A stretch of DNA of 64,000 bases, from positions 37,557 to 101,556 of the forward strand of contig JADANN010000050.1 of the NCBI GenBank assembly GCA_018806985.1, read 5' to 3'. Shown here one piece after another: positions 10,796 to 21,245 of the stretch (positions within the stretch are counted from its first letter, which is position 1; every line of letters starts with the position of its first letter). This stretch comes from Angiostrongylus vasorum. Its lineage: Eukaryota; Nematoda; Chromadorea; Rhabditida; Metastrongylidae. The notes beneath the pieces are model-generated. The model searched no databases. It saw only the letters and a list, made by a program, of their open reading frames with translations, and was not told where the DNA came from. A program made the position numbers and the translations under genes.

Positions 10796-11869
10796 CTTTT
10801 AGAATGGCCATTCTCACTATTTGTTAAATTTAATCCTTATTCAATGCAGGCCCATCAGCGTAGCATAAACAATGAGCTCGTTTAAAAGTCCACAAAGTTG
10901 TTGCCTAGTTAACGATCACTTAGCTATAAAGTTTTTTTAACACTTTCACGACGAATGACACCTATAAGTGTGACAATCGTTTGTGGGAGTGTTTGTTATA
11001 CACCTGTGGATGTTACAGAGCAAAGCCAAAGATCAGGTGTTTTCCAACCCCGCAAAAAACGCGAAAGTAAGTGTCGTCGCAAAAGTGTTAAAGACTTCTG
11101 TCGTTTGTGCACGACACGAAACACACAAAAAATCATTTACAAGATATTCCCACTGGCGGGCGAGCAGCGTTAGTGAACGGTGAATATGATGCTCTTACAC
11201 AATTCAAGGGCACTACAAATTCTCGAACACTGAGTTTCTCCTAAACTATGGCTAATAGAAAACACCGGCAACGACGTGGGAATCACCAGCCTTTTTATGA
11301 GATTTTCTATGAACGCTTGTTAAAGGTGAATAAGCACCTCCATAATGTTACAATGAATTTCGAAGCGCCCACTTCCACGAGTTGTTTCGTCGCAAAGTGT
11401 TATATGCACATTACAGGCTGTCGCAATTAGACAGAGAAAGATATTTGCCAAAAAAATACCTGCTGTTACCAGGCTCTCTCCTCAACTGTTGTGTCAATGC
11501 TTTGCACGATTTACAAGACTCAACGACCATCCCAGTTGCAGGTATCCTCATTTCATTTAATTCATACGACCCATTTTCACGTCCAATATGCGGACCTGAG
11601 CACTTTCCACATTCTTATTCGTTTCCTCTTTACTGATTGATTTCACACAACTACGAAGGCCTTCGCGACAATAACTACTGGCTGTAGGCCATTGTTTAGG
11701 ATCAATCCTGCTGTAAAGAAGACGAAGACCTTGCAAAGGTGGTTGAGTAAGTTTACATGACAATCTCGTGTTGACTTAATCATCCGAGATGCTATTAATT
11801 AACCATGTAATGTTGAAGAGTAGTCGGCTTTTTAAGATGCAACGTCAGCTAATGCAAAACTGTTTCATC

Positions 11870-12900
11870 AGCGATGTTGAGTGGAACGTTGGAGCGCGAT
11901 CTTAAGTGAATGGCAGAAATATTAGGTTTTCTCGAAATGAATGTGTGATTTCAACATATTTGCCTAAAATGGCATGCATCAGCTGAGGATAAGCTTCATC
12001 TGTCAATACAAGACCATTTGAATTTATGCATTCCTGCTAACTAGAAACAAGCCCACTTCTGCCGTGACATAAATTTCCGAACTTCTACGGGTTATTAAAT
12101 AATTGAAGACAGTTTCAGTCCCGGCTTGGCTTGTGGAGCTTTTCTCACGCAGAATGTTATCAAGATTACTGATGAAGTTGTATTCAGTAGACGAGATATC
12201 TCGAAAGCATGGTAGACGAGACCGAGTTTCGTAGTACCCTTCACGTTCAACTTCTGCGGTGTCTGTTGAACGATGCTTCACCGCCTGTTATCACGGAAAT
12301 GAGTTGCCAGTTTTCCGATTATTAATGATTGGTGGACGCTGCTGAAGTCAGTGCAATTCGTCAAAATTTTTCGTCGTAATCATTTCAGATTGAGGAACTT
12401 GCACTGTAGTGCAGTAGTAGCCGACGATTGTGAAACTAATTCTCAATTCAAATGCGTATTGGAAAATCGAACAAGAACGCTTCCTGTATAAAATCTATTT
12501 TTATGTACGACGAATCGAAGACATAGGGAGCGTCATGAGGCCACGGCTCTTCCATTAGAAATTTGCGATGTAAGAAAAGTGAATAAGCAACTCCGTGCCG
12601 TCTTAATTGCGCTTCTATACGAGAAACAGTTTTCAACATGCAATTCTTCCCCATAATCACTGTGTAATTCCGCAACCAAGAAACGCTATTGGTCCAAGAA
12701 AACATTCCATAGCTACCAAGTTTTCATTTGGATGGCGTCGTATGAGTGTTAAAATCTCTTTAAAGCTACGATAGCATTCATGGGATGAACTTTAAGAATT
12801 GTAAAGGTACATGACATTCTTGCCAGTCGAGTAATAGATTTTGACAGTAAATTTCGCTACCATTTGCTTAAACACTAATCTTTTCAATAGGTTTTAAAGA
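11870..12900 (-). repeat. Duplicated block M, copy 1
   Basis: Collinear with 33,200-34,250 and with 55,600-55,950 plus 57,290-57,790. It contains a mariner transposase remnant (next entry) followed by AT-rich sequence with the recurring segment around 12,440-12,700. No gene of its own is visible. Confidence 0.6.
12030..12290 (-). pseudogene. Mariner-type transposase C-terminal remnant
   Basis: The minus strand encodes a peptide with DISSTEYNFISNLDNIL, then EKSS, TETVFNYL and a YVTAEV tail. It matches the mariner transposase C-terminus pattern: the P-D-x-S-P-T-(D/E)-Y-H-F-F segment holding the last catalytic acidic residue, then L-D-N-x-L, a basic segment and the E-x-A-F helix. A DNxR-like remnant of the preceding catalytic motif is just upstream at 12,285-12,295 in another frame. 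Hookworms are known to carry mariner transposons. Frameshifts and a missing N-terminal half make it inactive. Confidence 0.6.
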
Positions 12901-12979
12901 AGGTACCAGCGTCCTTTCATTGGTAAGCTAAAATGAGTTTAATGAAAAAGGTTCATTCGACTAACTTTTTAAGAGCTCT

Positions 12980-13405
12980 TACCTTTTTGTTTCGCTCTCT
13001 CTGGAATCGATGTGGTATTCACGTGTTCCGTTAATACTCCTTCTCATCTTTTGTCCGAGCTACTTTTTCAGTTAATGTCCGTCAAGGGTGCCATCCGAGA
13101 AAAAAAGAAGAATCTTTGGAAGGATTGCAAAATAAAGCTGTTTTCGCCAAGCTCATGTGAAATCCTTCATATCGGTCTTTGAATCACCTCATAGTTCAGA
13201 CGACGCACCATTAGATCAGGCACAGCAATAGGCGGACTGAAGTGGTCCATCTGATTATTGACGGAACATGCTGATATAGGATTGACCTCTTCCGCTGTTT
13301 AAAGGGTAATGCTGCAGGATGACAAATCTTTTAAAAAATGTGTTTTTTTGATGAGAACTTTTGTTCGAAGTGCTTAAATAGTTAAGGACAAGACACATGT
13401 GTCCT
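12980..13405. other. No recognisable feature
   Basis: AT-rich sequence without a convincing frame or repeat match elsewhere in the window, apart from a degenerate element end at 12,920-12,980 (TAAGCTAAAATGAGTTT...TTCGACTAAC) that resembles the hammerhead-element end at 59,382-59,420. Confidence 0.5.
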
Positions 13406-13484
13406 TATCTTCTTCAGCAATTGCGAGGTTTTTCTATAGCACACGTTTACTTCCATACAATAAGAGCATACACGGTCCCAGTGT

Positions 13485-13521
13485 AGCTGACGTTTGGGCG
13501 TTTTAGCTTTCTTCAGAGCCT
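13485..13521 (-). ncRNA. Hammerhead-like motif (left of pair)
   Basis: Minus strand: GGCT, box CTGAAGA, a short helix II region, then AAAC and GTC, then AGCT. Helix I pairs GCT with AGC. The G of GAAA is changed to C and helix II is weak. Confidence 0.45.
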
Positions 13522-13809
13522 AGAAGCGTACACTGATAAGCAATTTACTAGGTCAGGCGCTTTAGTAGTAGAAACAAAAAGGTGAAAATCTGAAAGATAA
13601 TGGCACGACCAACATCTTCTCGAAAACGTATCGTTCCTACCTACTTTCCACCTGTTAAGAACAGCCGCTTGGGGGTCGCGCTTAGTAGATGAATGGACTA
13701 TTCCATTCAAAAAAATCGATTCTGAGTTCAATACTCTTCGGACTTTTATCTTTTCGTTTGCGCTGTTGGGGGGTTTATATAGTAAATTACGTATCAGTGT
13801 ACCCTTCCA

Positions 13810-13845
13810 GGCTCTGGAGAAGGCGGTATGGCCGTAACATCAGCT
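13810..13845 (+). ncRNA. Hammerhead-like motif (right of pair)
   Basis: GGCT, box CTGGAGA (one change from CTGANGA), helix II GGC/GCC around GGTAT, GTAAC in place of GAAAC, then ATC and AGCT. Confidence 0.4.
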
Positions 13846-13987
13846 ACCGTTGTATTGTTTGTGTTCTTTCTAAACACAACTAAACATGTAGTATAACAAC
13901 GTCGCGATTGCTGAAAAAGAAAATTACACATTTATAATCCATCGCAAAGCTTAATAGAAAGTCCCATCTTGGAAAGGCAAAATAACT

Positions 13988-14047
13988 GCAACCTAGTAAG
14001 CCAAGCCAAATACTTCGGCAACCTAGTAAGCCAAGCCAATTACTTCG
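13988..14047 (+). repeat. 30-base direct tandem repeat, two copies
   Basis: GCAACCTAGTAAGCC... to ...TACTTCG occurs twice head to tail with one difference (CCAAATAC versus CCAATTAC). A recent small tandem duplication. Confidence 0.85.
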
Positions 14048-14219
14048 GTAACCTCGACAATTAACAACGAAGTCAAAATTTCAATCGCAATGTGAACAAT
14101 TTCTGCTGATCCTCCTCAGTCCTTTATGAGTTTTTCACCTTTTGATGGAGGCGTACCCCTTAGAGTTTACATGAGTAGCATGTGTAGGATGTGTGGTTGC
14201 GTCACCTTAAAAAGCCTGT

Positions 14220-14564
14220 GTGAGACATTGGACGAAATCACACGCAATTGCAAAGCATTCCTTTCTGCAGTTGGTTTCTGGAGCCTTTGGGATTAACTCA
14301 AAATGCCTCAATTCCGCTTCTTATGTGCTCACTCAACCAGACGTCACATCCAAGAATATTTTGTCAATGATAAACGGATGCGTTTTGTTCGTCAATATGG
14401 GCATACACGATAGGGATTCTCCTCAAGAAAAGCGAAAAAAAGAGGCCAATCATAGTTTCAAATTTTTACATACTCTCCATGAAAAACACTTTGCATTGAC
14501 GAGTGCGTTCGCCCATTATACCGCGCCTTCACAGTTATTTATCCAGATCCTCAAAACGAATTAG
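14220..14564 (+). other. Unassigned open frame of 114 codons
   Basis: An open frame without recognisable domain, signal peptide or repeat match elsewhere in the window. Composition (many Lys, His, Ser) does not argue strongly for coding. It may be a chance frame. Confidence 0.2.
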
Positions 14565-14689
14565 AGATTTTGTAATCATCGCTGTCGTCCTCTCCTTCCC
14601 TCTCAGTATTTGTTTACAACCCTTTCGATTTCCTATTTTTTAAGCAGAAGACTTTTATTAAGACTTAGGACTTATTAAGCTTTTGCTTA

Positions 14690-14945
14690 ACCTTTGTGCC
14701 TTGAGAAGGTACTTGATTTTGTTGAGTGAAAACGCTTGAAGAAGCTGAGACAGCAAGAGAGTACCTAACCATACCTCAGTAATATTTAGTGGGCCATGCT
14801 GCATTTTCACAGCTATGTCACCAATGTCCAAGATCTCGCTTAATTCTCATTTGCAACTTTGCTGACTTCGAAAGCAAACATGCGAAATTAAGTATTTCCT
14901 GGGAACAAGACACATTTATTATCTTACATAATACCCTGAAATGAA
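14690..14945. repeat. Diverged repeat R5, copy 1
   Basis: Matches 61,425-61,670 in order: CTTGAAGAAG, a GAGACAG(C/G)A(A/G)GA segment, CCTAACCA, a GGCCATGCTG/GCTATGCTG segment, then TTTCxTGGxA. Both copies are followed within about 90-300 bases by a minus-strand RTE. No function recognised. Confidence 0.45.
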
Positions 14946-15064
14946 AGACAATAAGCAATAAATGAAACGTCCATTCATTGTAAACCGACATTCATTTTAC
15001 CTCGGTATAAATGATGTACTTTGTTCCATGATAAGCTAACGCGAGGTTGTTTCCAATATTTATT

Positions 15065-15103
15065 CGGCTAACGTTTCTGACGTCTTCGTCTTCCTGTGGG
15101 CCG
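15065..15103 (-). ncRNA. Hammerhead-like motif (left of pair)
   Basis: Minus strand: CGGCC, CACAGGA in place of CTGAGGA, one A, helix II GACG/CGTC with loop AAGA, an extra A, GAAAC, GTT, then AGCCG. Helix I keeps four or five pairs; the catalytic box is damaged. Confidence 0.5.
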
Positions 15104-15224
15104 ATGACTCGAGTCCATGTACACAGTCGTTCATCTTCTCGATGTGGCGTCTTTGTTGCTCATCGATCCTATCTTCTTTAGTGGAAAATCGCTCGAATGA
15201 TTCGTACTTACCTGGAGATGCCAT

Positions 15225-17660
15225 TCACCCGTATCACCTGTAGTCCCGTTGATCGCCTAGTGACTCGAGCAGACGTCAGTAAATCTTCCACTTTTTCCCT
15301 GTCGCGTGCAAGAGTAGCCCAGTGAGTTCTGCTCGCTCTAGAGACTCGTCAAGCATCCTATCTTTCTTCAAGGCTCTTTGTGAAGAACTCTGACCATCGG
15401 GTCGGCGTTCTTCCTGCAGTACGTTTGACATCCCGAGGAATCCAGTCACTAACGGCTCTTGTCCATCGGTTGTCATTCATACGCATTACGTGTCCGGCCC
15501 ACCTTATCTTCGATTGTTTGGCGTACAGAACGGCATCTTTGATTTTTTGATCGTCGACGCAGATCAAAGTTTCCGATCCCTTTCCCTTACTTGTGTAAAA
15601 CGGGATACTCCTAGCATGGCCCTTTCGACTGCGCGTTCAATAACGCTCAGTGATTTTTCATACTGCTTATGCAACGACCAGGTTTCTGACGCATACGTTA
15701 TCGCAGGAAGCACCGTTGAGTCGAAAAGGTAGGTACGGAGTCGGATGTTTCTTATCCTCCTCACTACATCTTCGATGCTCTTGAAAGTTCCTCAAGCCTC
15801 TCGCTTCCTTCTGCTCAGCTCTGGAGCTAGGTCGTTCATCATATTGATTTCCCGACCTAGATAGATATAACTAGAGCATTCGGAGATATTCGATCCCGTT
15901 TGAGCGTGAATGGGGCATGCGAAACCAATCCGTTCTTCATGAACATTGTTTTTGTGAGATTTAGTTGAAGACCAATTTTTCCACAGGCTTTATCAAAGTC
16001 GGTAAGCATACGTTCCGCTTGGCTAATGTTTGGTGTTATAAGGACGACGTCATCAGCGAAGAGAAGATGGTGTAACTGTGGACCATCGATTTTCACTCCC
16101 ATATTATCCCATTCCAATGTTCACATGAGCTTCTGGAGGGTGGCGGTAAACAGTTTTGGCGAGATGGTGTCGCCTTGCCTAACCTGTCTTCTGACATCAA
16201 TGATAATATCGTTTGTAGAATGGTGATGTCTTGGTAGGGAAATTTTTGTACAGCTCACGAAGAATCTTTATGTACTGAGGAGGAACCCCTTGACTATAAA
16301 GGTTTTCCATGACTGCTTTTGTCTCAATTGATTTAAAGGCCTTCTGTAAATCGATGAAATGAGACAAAGCGGTCTTTTTTACTCTTGCGTTACTTCAATG
16401 AGCCTTGTTATCGAGTAAACGTGGTCAATCGTACTAAATGCCTTTCGAAACCCTGCTTGCTCACATGGCTGTCCTTCGTCCAGTGTTCTGCCAATGCTGT
16501 CTAGGATGACTCGAGTATAAATGTTTGTAGACGACAGACAGCAAGCAGATTGGGGGATAGTTGCCGATATCGTGTAGGTCACCGTTCTTGAACAATAACG
16601 CGGTCTTGCTGGTCTTCCACTGACTAATGACCTGGCATTCGTACAGGTGACGTGTGAAGAGCCGAGCCAATGGGTTTACGAAGACTGGAGAAAGGTGCTT
16701 TAGGTGTCCTGATCTCCGAAATGGCAGGCCGGGATTTCGGAAGGGAGAACCGGTGGTACAACATATCCATCCTCCTTTATTTCATATGACGGAAGGCAGA
16801 CGTGGCTATCGAAGAGATCCGAGTAGTATTCGTGAATAATTTTCTCCATTGCCTTTCTGGACGCTGTAATTGTTCCGTCTGGGCGCCGGAGTGCAATCAT
16901 TTTGGTCTTGTAATTGGCGACAGCTTGGGTGGGCTTTTGCGAATGCTTTTCCCAGCCTCTGCAGCTTCGACCATTACTGCTGCTCTTCTCTCTTTAAGAT
17001 CTTCTTTTATCGCTTGTCTGCACTGTTTTGGATCTTCGGACGTTAGTTCGCGGTTGACTGCAGCTCGTGCAATTCCACGCTGGCATATCAGCTCGAATGT
17101 TTCTGGAGATAGACGTCCTTGGTGACTTTCGGACTCTCAGCTTTCATAGCGCTAACGTGAAGTTGTTGAAAGAGCCGATTGTATTTCTCGTCGGTGTTAA
17201 CTGAAACAGCCGCTCATCCCAATTCGTTCCATTCTAATTCCTGGGTCCCAATGTGACGTTCTTCGGACCTTCTTCTTCGTCCAATGTTATCGTTGAAATC
17301 TCCGACAGTGACCTTGTAGAATATATGGTTATCTCTGTAAAACTTTTCCAAGTCTATGTAGAACACTTCGACTTCTTCTTCGCCATAGTTTGATGCAGGT
17401 GCGTAATCGGCGAAGATTGTCAAAAGCCGGTATTGATCCACATTTCTTTAATCGTAAACGTACTATTCGGGTTGTTAGTTGTTCGAATGAATCAATGTTC
17501 ATGGACAAACTCGTGTTGGCGAGAACGCCGACGTCGTCGACTCATGTAGTCACATGTTCCGAGGAACAGTTCTTCTCCGGTGTTATAGACGACGTTGAAT
17601 GGGAGGCGTCGTCTCGTCTCGGCCAGGCCCATGACGGCCATTTTCCGTTGACAGTAACTT
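15225..17660 (-). mobile_element. RTE non-LTR retrotransposon B, 5'-truncated
   Basis: On the minus strand this begins inside the endonuclease (MGLAETRRRLPF, GEELFLGTCDY near 17,500-17,640) and runs through the linker, DIGNYPPICLLSVVYK, AGFRKAFSTIDHVYSI, LLFADDVVLI (catalytic box intact, near 16,050) and the C-terminal RWAGHVMRMNDNRW region to a TACAGGTGATAC tail at 15,230-15,250. Several frameshifts are present. It inserted into the hammerhead-bracketed element whose ends are at 15,030 and 17,860. Confidence 0.85.
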
Positions 17661-17770
17661 GTTTTTTCTACTGTTTCCAATGAGAGATATTCCAATAAAC
17701 ATGGTCAGACTCGATATGTGACGAAGAGGCCACAGCGAGAAGAAGATCTGTGGTCATCGAGTCGGATAAT

Positions 17771-17808
17771 TGGCTCCCAAGAAGATGAGGACGCCGAAAC
17801 GTTAGCCG
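17771..17808 (+). ncRNA. Hammerhead-like motif (right of pair)
   Basis: TGGCT, CCCAAGA in place of the CTGANGA box, a helix II region with GACGCC, then GAAAC, GTT and AGCCGA. Helix I (GGCT/AGCC) is intact, the box is degenerate. Confidence 0.45.
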
Positions 17809-19468
17809 AATTAACCGAATTAATTTTGATAACAACCTCGCGTTAGCTTATCGATCACATAGATTACATTAAAATGTTGTTCATTGTGATTTCGAATAAA
17901 GCCTCAGCTTAACTGGTTTCAACGCCGATTGGTGCCTACCAGATCACTCCTGGCGACACGTGATTGCTCGTTAGTAGTCAATGTGTATGACTACCTCAAA
18001 AGCTCTTTGAACACCACAGTGAAGAAAAACTGTGTGAGAGCAGAGGATTTATGAGAAATAAAAAATCTTAAAACCGAAGCAAAATTCTAGAAGGAAACTA
18101 GTCTCTTAGCAAACTTATTTGGCGGACGCCATGCCACCAGCAGTAAAAAATTTCCCAGTGGATGACCGAAACACAGTTCTGTTCGAATTTCTGCTTCAGC
18201 CTTATCTCATCATATTTTTTTCAGCCAATGGTATGAGACTTTTTACCAGTTAAAACTAAATGTTTTTGTCTCCTCTCATTTTGTAGACTTTCATTTTTCA
18301 ATCAAATAACTGTTGGTAAAGGAAATATTGTTAATGTAGTGTACTTTATTCCAGTTCTTCACGCTACTTTGATTATTGAACATTTCCTGGCAAATCATTT
18401 ATTGATTTCTCAAGGCAACGGTTTAAAATATCATATAAATGGGTGGTTTGTTCCATGCAGCCCTCGGTCGGTTTCTCTTTTCATGAGACGGTGGCAACTG
18501 CAGAGACGAAAGTTCTCGGCAAACGGTCCCGACGACAGCATTCGAACCACTCTGTTCACCACGCCTTGCCACATCTCTCTACTCCAATTCGCCATAATGA
18601 CATTCGTGGTCTGCACAGAAATTTTTTCTTTGCGCAACAAATTGTACAGAAATTGGGATTCAAACCGTGAGAGTTCCTGAAATTGTCAGGGCCGTGGCGG
18701 GAAAAGGCTGGAAGTTCGCGGCAGCGTTTAACACACTGTCAGCTCCACTGCAGATTGCAGTCGCTGTGTTGCTGATGATGATGCAGGTATTCATATTCGC
18801 CATGGCCGGAACTGCAAACAGCTCGTATATTGCTAAATGCATAGTTCGGATCCACTCAAAAGCCGTACGAAGAAAAAACTCTTTTTCTGCCTCTATTTTT
18901 TCGCCATTTTTACATATTGTATCATTTCACAATGAAACTACGAAGATTTTTACTATAATTACTGCATGACCCGTCATGATATCTACTGTGCGTATCCCCG
19001 CACTTCTTCTATTGGATCCGCTTCCCTCGCATCTACCGTCCACGAAGGTCGTCGAATGTTTCTTATATTGCAAACCCAAGAAGCGACCTTGTCTTAACCT
19101 GCTCATTCAACAATAATTCACGGCTTTCTTAATGAGTAGACATGAGGTATTCATCACACTATTCCTACTTAATAGCTGATCTTTCCAGCTGGATCGTTTT
19201 CCAGAACACAGAAAAAAACAAACTGACAAGCGACCTTCCCAGCCAGACAGTTTTACAAATGAGCCGATAAAATTTGATGCATAGTTTTTATCCTGTCAGT
19301 GAAAAACTTCTTCTAGACACCAACAGCTCACAAAATAGTGAGTAGCCTGAACTAAAGCGAAAAGAATTATTTTTTATGATTTACTAAACCTAGTCTCACT
19401 TAACCACAACGTTAATAACCGATATTTAGATTGTTTATCATAACGGAATTTGTGATGAAACTTTTATT

Positions 19469-19500
19469 GGCTATCTTTTCAACGCCTTTCCTCACAGCCG
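19469..19500 (-). ncRNA. Hammerhead-like motif (left of pair), degenerate
   Basis: Minus strand: CGGCT, GTGAGGA in place of CTGAGGA, a shortened helix II region, GAAAA, then AGCC. Helix I is intact. Confidence 0.4.
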
Positions 19501-19911
19501 ACGATCCGACTCGATGGCCCACGGCTGTTCGACGCCTCGCTGTGGTTTTTCGTAGTTGCATCGAGTCGAATCTTTTCAAGCGAAGCACCACTCCAGACGG
19601 AAGCTAACTTGGCAGTTTTTCTTTTACACATGATGGTACTTTAGTGATTGCCGATTGGTAATGATTTTTTTTATGCCGACGAAGCCGATAATTCGTGTGA
19701 TGACCACTCTAATACCGACTGCTACAGGATGAACTGTCGACATGAAAAAAAAGTCGTTGTCAGTCGAAAACTAGTGAACAACCGTCCTCTATAAAATGGC
19801 CGAGTGATGTCCTCATTTAAGTGGTGCTCCATTGAAGAAGATTCGACTGGATACATCTATGAAGATCCACAACGCGGTAAACAGCGACTGCAGATCATAG
19901 ACGCGGCTCCT

Positions 19912-19951
19912 CGGCTCTCCAGAAGACGATGGCGTCGAAACCCTAATACCA
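19912..19951 (+). ncRNA. Hammerhead-like motif (right of pair)
   Basis: CGGCT, CTCCAGA in the box position, one A, a perfect helix II GACG/CGTC with loop ATGG, then GAAAC. The 3' helix I strand is disturbed. Confidence 0.45.
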
Positions 19952-20877
19952 GTGAAAGTTGTTTAATAACCTCGTGAACGCTGAAAAATCTTAACAAATT
20001 AGTTCATTACTCACGCAAAGCCTAGGTGAAAGCAGGATCATTTAATCGAAATGATTAGTATTTAAAAGGAGCAGTTTATTATATGAGTTAAAATTTATTC
20101 ACCAAGTTTTTATTTCGTGAGGTTACGAAAGTGTTTCGCTGGGTAGACTGCGTGCAAATTTGACCACTCCAGGCTCTGAAAAAAGCCCAGCAGGCGAAAT
20201 CTGAGAAAACAGTGAAAAATTTTGGGTTTTACCTCGCTGCTGCTTGAGGATTTCGGCTTCTTCATGGATGTTGTAGAATGCTGGTGTGGTGAATTGTGCT
20301 TTCAACCTTGTGAGTTCCCAAGAAAAATGTTCTAATGTGCATTAAAAGGGAGCGTAATGGAGGTGGTCGAACCAGAACCATGCTCCTGATTAACATGGAC
20401 TAACTACACTGATGTGGCCTTAATGATGTGTCCCCATGGTCATCCACAAGACTTAAGAATTTCTTTTTTATTTTATTTTAAAAACAAGGAACATAAAATG
20501 TTTGTATAAATCACTTAAGCTGTTCAGAAAAAAAAATGCTGAAGAATATTGCACTTATAGAAGAAAGACTGAGTATGCAAAAATTTTTGCCCTCTTCGCT
20601 GTCTCGACGTCCATTAAGCTGTTCAAGACGAATTTGTCACCCACGTTTAGCTGTTCTGATTTATTATTTTAAGCTGGGATTCAATCCTGACACATTTTCC
20701 ACTGAAAAACGGTCTTCTGCCGTTAATTGGTTTTTTATTCTCTGTAGATTTGTAACACTTTCATTCAAAAAGCGAAATATGTCAAATCAGGAAAACTTCA
20801 ACTCGAACAATCTGAACAAGACGGTGTTGGTGACACTCGGAAATTGTTAACGCTAATTCCTGATAATCCTCCCAGAG

Positions 20878-21245
20878 GTTCACTGCCTCATCGTGGCTAG
20901 TAGGTGTTCCTGAGTGTGGGGCTGCGATTTATAGTAGGAAAATTCGACCCTCCGGTAAGGTGTCCCAAGCTGAGAAGGAGTCCGGAGTTTCCATCATAAA
21001 GCTTAGCTAATGTAAACTAATACCGGGATCCACCACTGTCCTGGTATCACAGTCGCATGGTGGCGAATCCTCCCTATGGTCTAGAAGGGTTGCTACCGCC
21101 TGTGGTGGAGAACACCTGGGGCTGTCATTGGCCATGCCGACCTCGGGATTCTAGATAACAACAATGACTTAACCAGCAGATCTCCGAAAATAGAGATTGT
21201 GCTGGGGCATGCATAATCACTGAGGACAGGCCATTCAAGCCATGA
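20878..21245 (+). repeat. Interspersed repeat of about 375 bases, copy 1
   Basis: Matches 51,384-51,762 at high similarity: CCTCATCGTGGCT start, CCCAAGCTGAGAAGGAGT, GACCTCGGGATTC, AACCAGCA(A/G)ATCTCCGAAAA, then a short-repeat tail. It has sharp ends and is absent from unit copies 1 and 3 at this site, so it is mobile. It may be a SINE or the 5' part of another non-LTR element; no clear tRNA boxes were found. Confidence 0.6.

Larger units (their letters stand above)
1..11765 (+). repeat. Segmental unit, copy 1 (interrupted by an RTE)
   Basis: This stretch is collinear with 20,330-28,260 and 45,815-55,560. In order it holds a short GGAGGTGGTCGAACC-type segment, minus-strand exons 1-2 of a small gene, the 3' end of an RTE (minus), a Penelope-like remnant (minus) with a SINE inside, a Penelope GIY-YIG remnant (plus), a 131-base exon-like piece, and unnamed sequence ending near 11,765. 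The RTE at 5,102-8,545 is absent from the other two copies. Copy 1 lacks the SINE that copies 2 and 3 carry at the place corresponding to 10,180. Homology was judged by eye from long stretches of matching order. Confidence 0.75.
13415..13905. mobile_element. Short hammerhead-bracketed element (ORF-less Penelope derivative)
   Basis: About 490 bases with inverted ends: CAGCAATTGCGAGG at the left and its complement GTCGCGATTGCTG at the right. A minus-strand hammerhead-like motif lies at 13,485-13,521 and a plus-strand one at 13,810-13,845. The ends match those of the coding Penelope copies at 28,343-30,060 and 38,167-39,825. The interior has no reverse transcriptase, so this looks like an internally deleted, non-autonomous form. 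Confidence 0.6.
15030..17860. mobile_element. Hammerhead-bracketed inverted-repeat element split by RTE-B
   Basis: GATAAGCTAACGCGAGGTTG at about 15,032 is matched by its complement ending near 17,857. Just inside are a minus-strand hammerhead-like motif (15,065-15,103) and a plus-strand one (17,771-17,808). Nearly all the interior is the RTE at 15,225-17,660; the element's own interior resembles the copy at 51,090-51,935, which lacks that RTE. Confidence 0.6.
19400..19990. mobile_element. Short hammerhead-bracketed element
   Basis: A minus-strand motif at 19,469-19,500 and a plus-strand motif at 19,912-19,951 enclose about 410 bases without a reading frame. Both motifs are followed outward by short complementary segments. 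The equivalent in block C copy 2 is at 53,440-54,030. Confidence 0.5.
17860..20330 (-). repeat. Duplicated block C, copy 1 (gene 3' exons)
   Basis: Collinear with 51,940-54,375. It contains a fragment of repeat R4 (17,868-17,985), exons 3-4 of the small gene, an R3 copy (18,955-19,080) and a small hammerhead-bracketed element (19,400-19,990). It adjoins unit copy 2 and supplies the 3' part of gene copy 2. Confidence 0.7.

Noticed and set aside
11700..11740. Plus-strand stretch with AAGAAGACGAAGACC as hammerhead
   Set aside because: The box is TGTAAAGA and the GAAAC part is absent; the counterpart at 55,464 has CTGAGGAAGACGAAG but also lacks the 3' half. Probably eroded half-motifs, not counted.
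20140..20215. GGCTCTGAAAAAAGCCC segment (and 54,205-54,260) as hammerhead
   Set aside because: It resembles the pseudo-LTR of P6, but the box is CTGAAAA and GAAAC is lost; treated as a degenerate pseudo-LTR remnant only.
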